A stretch of DNA of 38,701 nt, taken from contig CANBKJ010000021.1 in NCBI GenBank assembly GCA_947369165.1, positions 1 to 38,701 on the forward strand. The letters are read 5' to 3'. Shown here in pieces: positions 16,159 to 23,787 of this stretch; the stretch's first letter is position 1, and each line of letters starts with the position of its first letter. Origin of the DNA: an uncultured Lachnoclostridium sp. GTDB taxonomy: Bacteria; Bacillota; Clostridia; Lachnospirales; Lachnospiraceae. The notes under the pieces were generated by a model. It did not search any database, was not told where the DNA came from, and worked only from the letters and a program-made list of their open reading frames with translations. Made by a program: the position numbers and the translations under genes.

Positions 16159-17152
16159 AAATACTTTCTTTTATTTTCTCGTTTATGCCCTGCTTTTTAA
16201 AGGAGACACATTGTTTTATAGCGATCTCGATCTCCTTGCAGGTAGAGTTCCCATGTGCTTTTACCACCAGCCCCTTTAAACCAAGAAGCGGTGCGCCGCC
16301 CTGGCTGCTCGTATCAAACTGCTTTTTTAATCCTTTCAGGGCAGGTTTGACAAGCACCGTACCGATCTTTGTCCGCAGACTGGATAACAGTCCCTGCTTG
16401 AGACTGTCAAACATCGTCAGGGCAAGTCCCTCGAAAAACTTCAGCACAATATTTCCTACAAATGCCTCACAGACGATGACATCTGCCGCCCCCCGCACGA
16501 TTTCACGGGACTCAATGCTGCCGATGTAGTTGATTCCCTTACATTCCTTCAACAATGGTTTAGTATCCTTCACCAACTGGTTCCCCTTCTCTTCTTCCGT
16601 TCCGATATTGAGGAGCCCCACCGTAGGATTCTTTTTCCCCATCACATTTTCATAGTAGATAGATCCCATCTGGGCAAACTGAACCAGATGCTCCGGTCTG
16701 GCATCTACATTGGCACCGCAGTCAATGAGCAGGGAAAATCCCTTCGTCGTCGGCACAAAAGGCGCCAGCGGCGGTCTCTTGATCCCCTTCAGACGCCCTA
16801 CTACCAGCTGTCCACCTACCAGGATAGCACCGGTGCTTCCCGCAGAAACGACCGCATCCGCTTTTCCGTCCCGGACCAGCCTCATGGCCACCACCAGTGA
16901 CGAATCCTTTTTACTTTTAATCGCCGCCGTGGGCACATCTCCCATATCAATGATCTCTTCGGCATGAACCACCTCAATGGAATCACCGTTATATTCATAC
17001 TTCGCCAGTTCTGCCTGAATCAGGTCCTGCTTCCCCACCAGAATTACTTTGATCTCCCCGGAGGAATTCACCGCATTGACTGCACCCTGCACCGTCTGCT
17101 CCGGTGCAAAATCTCCGCCCATAGCATCCAGGGCAACAATAATCTTCTTCAT
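16151..17152 (-). CDS. plsX: Phosphate acyltransferase PlsX
   Basis: Makes acyl-phosphate from acyl-ACP for PlsY in phospholipid synthesis. The 333 residues begin with the diagnostic 'IIVALDAMGGDFAP' and contain 'VSAGSTGAILVGG', 'LLIDCGANVDARPEHL' and 'GNIVLKFFEG'. AAAGGAAAATT precedes the ATG. It is the first gene of the plsX-rnc-smc-ftsY run. In many Firmicutes acpP lies between plsX and rnc; here the two genes overlap by eight bases and no carrier protein gene is present. A leader full of inverted repeats lies upstream. Confidence 0.97.
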   Translation of the reverse strand: MKKIIVALDAMGGDFAPEQTVQGAVNAVNSSGEIKVILVGKQDLIQAELAKYEYNGDSIEVVHAEEIIDMGDVPTAAIKSKKDSSLVVAMRLVRDGKADAVVSAGSTGAILVGGQLVVGRLKGIKRPPLAPFVPTTKGFSLLIDCGANVDARPEHLVQFAQMGSIYYENVMGKKNPTVGLLNIGTEEEKGNQLVKDTKPLLKECKGINYIGSIESREIVRGAADVIVCEAFVGNIVLKFFEGLALTMFDSLKQGLLSSLRTKIGTVLVKPALKGLKKQFDTSSQGGAPLLGLKGLVVKAHGNSTCKEIEIAIKQCVSFKKQGINEKIKESICD

Positions 17153-17192
17153 AATTTTCCTTTCTTTTCTGCACTTTTTTTGCGCATCTCAA

Positions 17193-17219
17193 GTTTGTGA
17201 CTGCAACGCAGACACAAAC
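17193..17219. repeat. Leader hairpin A upstream of plsX
   Basis: GTTTGTG (17193-17199) pairs with CACAAAC (17213-17219), and inside CTGC (17201-17204) pairs with GCAG (17208-17211), with one mismatch between the two stems and a three-base loop. It ends about 40 bases before the plsX start codon. Confidence 0.55.
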
Positions 17220-17234
17220 GATGGAGTGAAGAGA

Positions 17235-17264
17235 GCCAGGTGTCACGAACTTCTGACACCTGGC
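17235..17264. repeat. Leader hairpin B upstream of plsX
   Basis: GCCAGGTGTCA (17235-17245) is perfectly complementary to TGACACCTGGC (17254-17264), with an eight-base loop. No T-run follows on either strand. It could be an operator dyad or an RNA hairpin. Between this and the next hairpin lie GTGAAG/CTTCAC arms (17278-17283, 17305-17310) and the palindrome GGCAATTGCC (17296-17305). Confidence 0.6.
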
Positions 17265-17326
17265 GAGCAAATGCCTGGTGAAGTTTTTCCGAACCGGCAA
17301 TTGCCTTCACTTTCTTTTCTTATTTA

Positions 17327-17354
17327 AAGCCACCCGATTTGGTTCGAGTGGCTT
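17327..17354 (-). terminator. Probable terminator downstream of cheR
   Basis: AAGCCACCCGA and TCGAGTGGCTT form an 11-pair stem with one mismatch and a six-base loop, 19 bases past the cheR stop. On the minus strand it is followed by TAAATAAG, a poor T-run, so termination may be partial. Confidence 0.5.
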
Positions 17355-17372
17355 ATTAACACATTTCTTTTC

Positions 17373-18152
17373 TTAAAGTTTTTTGTAGAAAAAGGATTGA
17401 AACGTCTCAAGACCATACCGGTTCGGACCTATGATCTGTTCCGTGCTTCCCACAAAAAGAATTCCATTCCTTTTGAGACTCTTCACAAACCCTTTATAAA
17501 TTCCATCCTTCGCATCGTCGGTAAAGTAGATCAGAACATTTCTGCATACCAGCAGGTCAACGTCTGCTATGTAAGAATCCTTTAAAAGATTATGCTGCCG
17601 GAACGTAATACATTTTTTAATAGAATCCACTACATGATACAGCCCATGTTCATCCTTTTTAAAATATTTATTGATATATTTATCCGGAAGTCCCTTGACA
17701 CTCTTTTCATTATAGCATCCACGCTTTGCCTTGGATAAAACCTCTTTATCCATATCGGTAGCAATGATCTCGATCTGATTCAGGGAAACATAATCACTCA
17801 GTACCATGGCAAGAGAATAGGGTTCATCACCAGTAGAGCAGGCTGCGCTCCAAATACGGAGTTTTTTCCCAAAACACTTTAGAAGGTGAGGAATGATAAC
17901 TTTTTCCAGAGTCGTCCATTGTGCCGGATTTCTATAAAATTCCGAGACATTGATAGTCAGATACGTGATAAACATGTCATAAATATCGCTGTCTCTCTGA
18001 ATTAATTTAAGAAAATTAACATATCCTGCACATTGGTTCTTTTCGATAAAGTTATCAATCCTTCGCTTCATCTGGTTTTCCTTATAGGAATTCAGATCGA
18101 TCTTAGAAAGCTTAAAAAACTCTTTCTTGAAATCTTCATAATTATTTAACAT
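17373..18152 (-). CDS. cheR: Chemotaxis protein methyltransferase CheR
   Basis: A 259-residue SAM-dependent enzyme that methylates glutamates of chemoreceptors. The N-terminal helical domain is followed by the SAM-binding Rossmann fold with 'SAACSTGDEPYSLAM' (the GCSTGEEPYS-type motif) and the 'LLVCRNVLIYF' block. There is no TPR extension. The Shine-Dalgarno sequence is weak. It lies 39 bases after the S1-domain gene, with no other chemotaxis gene in the window, so it implies a motile or chemosensory organism but an unusual genomic position. The family call is firm. Confidence 0.93.
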   Translation of the reverse strand: MLNNYEDFKKEFFKLSKIDLNSYKENQMKRRIDNFIEKNQCAGYVNFLKLIQRDSDIYDMFITYLTINVSEFYRNPAQWTTLEKVIIPHLLKCFGKKLRIWSAACSTGDEPYSLAMVLSDYVSLNQIEIIATDMDKEVLSKAKRGCYNEKSVKGLPDKYINKYFKKDEHGLYHVVDSIKKCITFRQHNLLKDSYIADVDLLVCRNVLIYFTDDAKDGIYKGFVKSLKRNGILFVGSTEQIIGPNRYGLETFQSFFYKKL

Positions 18153-18191
18153 AGATATACACCAGCAATTTTAAATCATTGGAGCGCAGAA

Positions 18192-19325
18192 TTATACTTC
18201 CTCTTCTGCCTCCTCGTTATCAGCTTCTATCGTCTCCTCAGCCGGAGCTTCTTCTGCTTCTTTCTGATTTTCAATCTCCAGTGCTTTGATACTAAGGCTG
18301 ATCTTCTTCGCCTCCTCGTTGAAATCAACGACTTTTGCAGTGATGTCCTGTCCTGCCTTCAAAACGTCAGATGGCTTCTCCACATGCTCAATCGAGATCT
18401 GGGATACATGAAGCAGCGCATCGATGCCCTCTTCCAGCTCTACAAATGCACCAAAATCTGTCATCCGGGCAACCTTACCTGTTACAACATTTCCCTTAGC
18501 ATACTTCTCAGGTGCAGTTCTCCATGGATTGTTGGAATCCAATTTCATCGTAAGGGCAATCTTGGTGCCGACGATATCTTTGATCATCACATTCACCTGA
18601 TCACCAACCTTGAACAGTTTCTTTGGATCCTCTACACGTCCCCAGCTCATCTCGGAGATATGTAAGAGTCCATCTGCTCCTCCCAGATCAATAAAAGCGC
18701 CAAAATCAGTGAGGTTCTTTACAGTACCTTCAATCATCATGCCCACTTCAATTTTTGCCAGCAGCTCTTCCTGCATCTCTTTTTTCTTTGCCACAACCAA
18801 CTGTCTGCGGTCACCGATAATTCTTCTCTTCCGCGGATTCACTTCTGTGAGTACAAAATCAATCTCCTGTCCTGCGTATTTGGACAGATCTCTTTCGTAT
18901 ACGTCAGATACCAGGCTCGCCGGAATGAATATCCTTCCCTCGCCATAGGCAACACTGAGTCCGCCTTTTAAAGCAGCTGCTACGGTACCGGTGAGAACTT
19001 CGCCCTTCTCCATCGCTTCTTCAAAAATCTTGTTCATCTTATCCTGCTGTAATCTCTTATAGGTAAGAAGAACCTGACCTTCTCCGTCATTAACTTTCAG
19101 CACTTTTACAGTGAGCTTATCATCCAATTTGACTTCTTTGGTCAAATCAACATCCGGATTGTTGCTATATTCATTCTTTGTCAATATACCATCTGCTTTA
19201 TATCCAATATTTAAGATAATTTCACTATCCTTTACGCCGATAACTGTCCCTTCTACAACCTCATTATTATGGATTGTTACTAATGATTCCTCTAATAATT
19301 CTCCAAAACTTCTTTCTTCTGACAT
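18192..19325 (-). CDS. rpsA: S1 RNA-binding domain protein (30S ribosomal protein S1 homologue)
   Basis: A 377-residue protein with four S1/OB-fold repeats at about 22-90, 108-175, 194-262 and 278-347; the last two have the canonical 'TDFGAF' segment. The C-terminal 25 residues are strongly acidic. This is the four-domain S1 homologue of Firmicutes, thought to help translation or RNA binding rather than being a stoichiometric S1. AGGAGG lies ten bases before the ATG, which is 34 bases inside the end of ispH. In some Clostridia ispH and this gene are fused; here they are separate but overlapping in different frames. Confidence 0.9.
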   Translation of the reverse strand: MSEERSFGELLEESLVTIHNNEVVEGTVIGVKDSEIILNIGYKADGILTKNEYSNNPDVDLTKEVKLDDKLTVKVLKVNDGEGQVLLTYKRLQQDKMNKIFEEAMEKGEVLTGTVAAALKGGLSVAYGEGRIFIPASLVSDVYERDLSKYAGQEIDFVLTEVNPRKRRIIGDRRQLVVAKKKEMQEELLAKIEVGMMIEGTVKNLTDFGAFIDLGGADGLLHISEMSWGRVEDPKKLFKVGDQVNVMIKDIVGTKIALTMKLDSNNPWRTAPEKYAKGNVVTGKVARMTDFGAFVELEEGIDALLHVSQISIEHVEKPSDVLKAGQDITAKVVDFNEEAKKISLSIKALEIENQKEAEEAPAEETIEADNEEAEEEV

Positions 19326-20176
19326 GCCTCTAGAACCTCCTGAATAATGTTTTTTGGGGTGGATGCCCCCGCAGTAATACCTAGGCTTTCAGACGACCGG
19401 ACGCATTCCATGTCCAGATCTTCCAATGTCTGTATAAAATAAGTGCTCTCACACTGATTTTTACTGATTTCATATAGTTTTCTGGAATTTGAACTGTTCT
19501 TTCCACCAATCACAATCATGGCATCAGAACAGGCCGCAAGCTCCTGTGCCTCTTTCTGTCTCTCTGCCGTCGCATTGCATATAGTATTCACAGCAATTAT
19601 ATCATAACCTTTTTTTGAGATAATTTCAACTAAATCTTTAAATTTTTTGTAATTAAATGTCGTCTGTGCCACTACACATACCTTTTTTTCATTATTCTGA
19701 GGCTCATAGGAAGATATTTCCTGCTCTTTTTCCAGCACCGTCCCCCGTCCCAGGCACCATCCCAGGATCCCCTGTACTTCCGGATGTTCTCTGCTTCCGA
19801 TGATAACAATATCATACCCCTGTGCGGCATGTTTTCTGACCGTATCATGAATCTTTTTCACAAAAGGACAGGTAGAGTCTACAATTTCACATTTTTTTTC
19901 CTCCAGCGACCGATAAACTGCTTCGGAGACGCCATGGGATCGTATGACCACCGTAGAGCCGGACAACTCATTTCCATCTCCCTCTATTTTTTCCAGATCC
20001 TGCTCACTGATCACTTTCACGCCTTTTTTTTCCAGATCAGACACAACTTCCTCGTTATGGATAATTGGTCCAAGGGTATAGACCTGCTTTCCCTTTTGTG
20101 CCTCCGTATAAACCATCTCCACTGCTCTCTTAACCCCAAAGCAAAACCCTGCTGTTTTTGCCAGTGTTACCTTCAT
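19292..20176 (-). CDS. ispH: 4-hydroxy-3-methylbut-2-enyl diphosphate reductase
   Basis: The iron-sulfur enzyme for the last step of the methylerythritol phosphate route, making IPP and DMAPP. The three cluster cysteines are Cys12 (AGFCFGVKRA), Cys103 (STCPFV) and Cys200 (NTICNATAERQ); the conserved 'GSREHPEVQG' is present. The 294 residues match the family. Its ATG overlaps the cmk stop as ATGA, and its 3' end overlaps the S1 gene, so it is translated in a tightly coupled run. The MEP route is the expected isoprenoid route for this group. Confidence 0.96.
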   Translation of the reverse strand: MKVTLAKTAGFCFGVKRAVEMVYTEAQKGKQVYTLGPIIHNEEVVSDLEKKGVKVISEQDLEKIEGDGNELSGSTVVIRSHGVSEAVYRSLEEKKCEIVDSTCPFVKKIHDTVRKHAAQGYDIVIIGSREHPEVQGILGWCLGRGTVLEKEQEISSYEPQNNEKKVCVVAQTTFNYKKFKDLVEIISKKGYDIIAVNTICNATAERQKEAQELAACSDAMIVIGGKNSSNSRKLYEISKNQCESTYFIQTLEDLDMECVRSSESLGITAGASTPKNIIQEVLEACQKKEVLENY

Positions 20177-20838
20177 ACGCTCTTCTTCCCTTCTGCAAGA
20201 GTAACAATCTTTTCTACCACCTCATCGATGGTCATATCCGATGAATCCAGATATACCGCGTCCTCTGCCTGTTTGAGAGGAGATATTTCACGGTTCATAT
20301 CCTGTTTGTCACGAAGAATGATATCCTCTTCGATCTTCTTCCGGTCACAATCTACTCCCTTTTCCTGAAGTTCTTTGTATCTCCTGTCCGCCCGTACCAC
20401 GGAACTTGCTGTCAGATAGATCTTTAACTCTGCATCCGGCAGAACCACCGTACCGATGTCCCTGCCATCCATGATCACATCCGTGCTGGCTGCCATCTGG
20501 CGCTGAAGGGCTACCAATTTTTCCCTGACGGCTCCATAGGCAGCGACCACTGAGGCCTGATTTCCTACCTCCTCGCCGCGGATCTCCCTGGATACGTTTA
20601 CCTCGTTGAGAAAAATCTGCTGCTCGCCGTCTTCATAGGCAATACGGATTTCGATCTCCCCACAATGTTCCGCCACTGCCTTTTCTTCCCCCGTATTGAT
20701 TCCGTGTTTCAAAAAATAATAAGCCATCGTCCGATACATGGCTCCCGTATCGATATACACAAAAGATAATCTTTTTGCTACCAGCTTCGCGATAGAACTT
20801 TTTCCTGCCCCAGCAGGTCCGTCAATTGCTATATTCAT
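20173..20838 (-). CDS. cmk: Cytidylate kinase
   Basis: Phosphorylates CMP and dCMP. The P-loop GPAGAGKSSIAK follows the start directly, then 'YIDTGAMYRT', 'GRDIGTVV' and 'YLTASSVVRADRRYKEL', all typical of Cmk. From the ATG at 20838, preceded by GGAGAGAG, it has 221 residues; upstream in-frame codons reach into the oxidoreductase gene and are not used. The order oxidoreductase-cmk-ispH-S1 with a 40-base gap before it and an ATGA overlap after it marks one operon. Confidence 0.96.
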   Translation of the reverse strand: MNIAIDGPAGAGKSSIAKLVAKRLSFVYIDTGAMYRTMAYYFLKHGINTGEEKAVAEHCGEIEIRIAYEDGEQQIFLNEVNVSREIRGEEVGNQASVVAAYGAVREKLVALQRQMAASTDVIMDGRDIGTVVLPDAELKIYLTASSVVRADRRYKELQEKGVDCDRKKIEEDIILRDKQDMNREISPLKQAEDAVYLDSSDMTIDEVVEKIVTLAEGKKSV

Positions 20839-20878
20839 CGTCTCTCTCCATTCTGTCTTGTTTTTCTTCGTTCTTTCT

Positions 20879-22168
20879 CTATTTATCCCACTTGGTGTCC
20901 AATACCCGTTCCGCGGCACTTTCTCCCGCCGTATAACCGGTAGACCATGCGATCTGAAGATTAAATCCACCCGTCAATGCATCCACATCCAGCACCTCAC
21001 CCGCAAAATACAGACCCTGGATCTGTTTACTCTCCATCGTAGCGGGATCAATCTCACGGACATTGACGCCGCCTTTGGTAATGATTGCCTCGTTCCAGCC
21101 CCGAAGGGAGTCGATCGAAAACACCATTCCTTTTATAACGTCCACCAGTTTTTCCCGTTCTTCCCTGGTCACTTGATTGACTGCCTTGTCGCCTCTCAGA
21201 CCACTTATTCTCAAAACCACTGGAATCATACTCCGGGGAAGAAGTCCTCCCAGTGAATTTTTAAGGCTCACATTGGGATTTGCCTCAAAATCTCTCAGAA
21301 TCCGCTTGTGAAGCTTTTCTTTGGAAAGCGCCGGCTTACAGTCCAGTTCTGCATATACCTGTTCTGTCTCTAAGACGCTGCCGATGCGGCTGGAAGCTGA
21401 GAGCACGATTGGCCCCGTGATCCCAAAATGAGTAAACATCATTTCTCCAAATTCCCGGTACAGCTCTTTTTTCTTCCCACCAGCCTTTCTCGTATAGAAA
21501 GACATCTCGACATTTTTCATGGACAACCCCTGCATCTGTGCTGGCTCTTCTCCTCTGATATTCATTGGCACCAGCGACGGCAGGCACCTGGTTACGGTGT
21601 GACCGGTCTGTGCCGCCCACAGATAACCATCCCCTTCAGAACCGGTAGAAGGATAGGATCTGCCCCCTGCCGCCACGATCACCTGACTGGCCATGATCTC
21701 CCTGCCATCAGCGAGACTCACACCCTTAACAGCTTGAAGGCCATCGTAATCACATAAAATTGATTTCACCTGGCTGTGGAAGAGAAATTCCACACCACAT
21801 TTCTGGCACGCCCCAGACAGCACCCGGATCACATCCGAGGATTTGTCCGATACTGGGAAAACACGGTTTCCACGCTCGATCTTTAGCGAAAGACCTTCTT
21901 TTTCAAAAAAAGCGATGACATCCTCATTCGTAAAGCGGTAAAAACTACTGTACATAAACTTATGATTGGTCATCACATTCTGAAACAGTTCATCCATTTC
22001 ACAGGCATTGGTGATATTACACCTGCCCTTTCCTGTTATATATATTTTTTTCCCTGGCTTCTCATTCCGTTCAACGATACAGACCCGGCACCCCCGTCTG
22101 CCTGCAGCGACCGCCGCCATCATTCCGGCCGCACCGGCACCAATGACTACTATATCATAATCTTTCAT
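20879..22168 (-). CDS. HI0933/YhiN-family FAD-dependent oxidoreductase
   Basis: A 429-residue flavoprotein with an N-terminal Rossmann motif, 'VVIGAGAAGMMAAVAAGRRG', the 'GKGRCNITNAC' block that marks the HI0933/YhiN family, and the C-terminal 'YFAGEVLDVDALTGGFNLQ' FAD-binding segment. Members are widespread and their substrate is unknown. No signal peptide. It lies between a lipoprotein gene (24-base gap) and cmk (40-base gap), a common neighbourhood in Clostridia that has not revealed its role. Confidence 0.93.
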   Translation of the reverse strand: MKDYDIVVIGAGAAGMMAAVAAGRRGCRVCIVERNEKPGKKIYITGKGRCNITNACEMDELFQNVMTNHKFMYSSFYRFTNEDVIAFFEKEGLSLKIERGNRVFPVSDKSSDVIRVLSGACQKCGVEFLFHSQVKSILCDYDGLQAVKGVSLADGREIMASQVIVAAGGRSYPSTGSEGDGYLWAAQTGHTVTRCLPSLVPMNIRGEEPAQMQGLSMKNVEMSFYTRKAGGKKKELYREFGEMMFTHFGITGPIVLSASSRIGSVLETEQVYAELDCKPALSKEKLHKRILRDFEANPNVSLKNSLGGLLPRSMIPVVLRISGLRGDKAVNQVTREEREKLVDVIKGMVFSIDSLRGWNEAIITKGGVNVREIDPATMESKQIQGLYFAGEVLDVDALTGGFNLQIAWSTGYTAGESAAERVLDTKWDK

Positions 22169-22192
22169 TCGTTCTATCCTCTTTATCTCAAA

Positions 22193-22726
22193 CTACCTGG
22201 AGCTGTACACCTCATCCTCTTCAAAGTTGAAATTATCGGACCGATAGGCTCCCTTTTCGCCGCGAAAAACCACTTCATCAATATACGGAATGTTGTCCAG
22301 AATACTGTTGGAAATACAGTCAAGTATCATGGTTTCAAAATTTTTGGAACATTTTTTGACCGGCGCATAGTCCTCATTAAAGGTAATAAAAATACGCGAT
22401 TTTTCAATGTCTATCTCCGTCACCTCAACCTTTTCATCCAGGTTCCGGATCACCTCATCCATTATAAATGCTGGTGTAATACGGCTTCCACCTACAGGAA
22501 TCTGTAACGGTACCAGTTCCTCCTGGATGCTGTCGATGGTATATATAAACAATGTATTGACCGTACTCACACTGCCAGAAGATACTCCCATAATCTGATT
22601 ATCGTTGGCAGAGAGGATATCCTCCTCTGTCAGATCCATCTCATCCTCCTCCGGTTTAAACATACTGCATCCGATACCTCCGAATGCGATCAGCACAACA
22701 CACAAAAAAAGTATGATTTTTTTCAA
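22193..22726 (-). CDS. GerMN-domain-like lipoprotein
   Basis: A 177-residue predicted lipoprotein: a hydrophobic signal peptide ends in the lipobox GGIGC with Cys20 as the likely lipidation site. The rest, about 55-165, resembles a GerMN domain as in sporulation protein GerM, with predicted strands leading to 'IFITFNEDYAPV' and 'IDEVVFRGEKG'. The start is TTG, eight bases after AAGGAG and five bases past the cinA stop. It may act in envelope or spore processes. The lipoprotein call is firm, the domain call moderate. Confidence 0.7.
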   Translation of the reverse strand: MKKIILFLCVVLIAFGGIGCSMFKPEEDEMDLTEEDILSANDNQIMGVSSGSVSTVNTLFIYTIDSIQEELVPLQIPVGGSRITPAFIMDEVIRNLDEKVEVTEIDIEKSRIFITFNEDYAPVKKCSKNFETMILDCISNSILDNIPYIDEVVFRGEKGAYRSDNFNFEEDEVYSSR

Positions 22727-22731
22727 TCAAT

Positions 22732-23205
22732 TCACTCCTTCAGACATTTTTTTGCAAGAGTCAGTGCTGTCTCTACCGAAGCATTTCTGATTTCCATCCG
22801 GTTTCCTTTAAATACATGCCTTTCTACAATTGTCTCACCATAACAGCAGCATCCGATATAAACAAGTCCCACCGGTTTTTCCGGCGTACCACCATCCGGT
22901 CCCGCTATTCCTGTGACACTGAGTGCCACTTCGGCCTTTGCTGCCTTTGCCGCTCCCCGCGCCATCTGCTCTGCAGTCTCCGGGCTCACAGCCCCGACGC
23001 TGTCCAGTGTCTCCTGTTTTACTCCGAGAAGATCCCTTTTCGCCTCATTGGAGTAGGTGACAAAGCTCTGGTTAAACACAGAAGAGGCACCTCCGACGTT
23101 TACGATTCTGCCTGAGACCAGCCCCCCGGTACATGACTCTGCTGTTGTAATGCTAGCATGTCTTTTTGTCAATTCCTTGACAAGCCACTCTTCCAGAGTC
23201 TCCAT
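22732..23205 (-). CDS. CinA C-terminal-type nicotinamide-nucleotide amidohydrolase
   Basis: A 157-residue stand-alone CinA C-terminal domain (PncC type), which deamidates nicotinamide mononucleotide to recycle NAD. The diagnostic 'TTAESCTGGLVSGRI' and 'ALSVTGIAGPDGGTPEKPVG' are present. I start at the ATG at 23205, eight bases after AGGAGG; an upstream GTG at 23214 overlaps the ribosome binding site. It follows pgsA by 33 bases, the common pgsA-cinA order of Firmicutes, though here without the N-terminal CinA domain and without recA following. Confidence 0.93.
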   Translation of the reverse strand: METLEEWLVKELTKRHASITTAESCTGGLVSGRIVNVGGASSVFNQSFVTYSNEAKRDLLGVKQETLDSVGAVSPETAEQMARGAAKAAKAEVALSVTGIAGPDGGTPEKPVGLVYIGCCCYGETIVERHVFKGNRMEIRNASVETALTLAKKCLKE

Positions 23206-23238
23206 ATTACGCACCTCCTAGTGAGAAAAAACAAAAAA

Positions 23239-23784
23239 TTATGAAACATCCGATAAAACGGCCCGATTTTTATAAATATAATCCACCAGTGAGATCACAG
23301 TCAGCACCAGTGCCGCGTAGATCAGTATCTGTTCCAACAGGGCAAATAGCGGATGTTTGAAATCAAAGATCAACACAATCGCCATAATCATCTGTACAGT
23401 TGTCTTTACCTTAGCCCAGTAACTCGCCGCAATGACAACCCCTTTTTCCGCTGCCACCAGGCGAAATCCGCTGATGATAAATTCCCGCCCGATAATTACG
23501 ATGACAACCCACACAGGCATCGGACTATCCGCTTCTGCCAGAAAGCAGATCAGCGCCGAGCAGACCAGGATCTTATCTGCCAGAGGATCCATAAACTTGC
23601 CAAAGGTAGTGACCTGATTATATTTTCTCGCAATGTACCCATCAAAAAAATCTGTGACACAGGCTAGTATAAATACCCCCGCCGCAATATAATCCGAATA
23701 CGGAAATGCCTGCCATAGCATAAACAGGATAAATACCGGAATCATAATGACCCGAAGTATCGTCAATCTGTTTGGCACATTCAT
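23239..23784 (-). CDS. pgsA: CDP-diacylglycerol-glycerol-3-phosphate 3-phosphatidyltransferase
   Basis: A 181-residue integral membrane enzyme that makes phosphatidylglycerol phosphate. The CDP-alcohol phosphatidyltransferase motif runs through TDFFDGYIARKYN and GKFMDPLADK, with the required aspartates spaced as in the family, and several hydrophobic segments follow. GAGGAGG precedes the ATG, partly within the end of rimO, three bases away. The coupling with rimO and cinA is usual in Clostridia. Confidence 0.95.
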   Translation of the reverse strand: MNVPNRLTILRVIMIPVFILFMLWQAFPYSDYIAAGVFILACVTDFFDGYIARKYNQVTTFGKFMDPLADKILVCSALICFLAEADSPMPVWVVIVIIGREFIISGFRLVAAEKGVVIAASYWAKVKTTVQMIMAIVLIFDFKHPLFALLEQILIYAALVLTVISLVDYIYKNRAVLSDVS

Positions 23785-23787
23785 CGT

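Noticed and set aside
20839-20970. Longer cytidylate kinase starting at 20970
   Set aside because: The extension overlaps the oxidoreductase gene end; the P-loop should lie close to the start, as it does from 20838.
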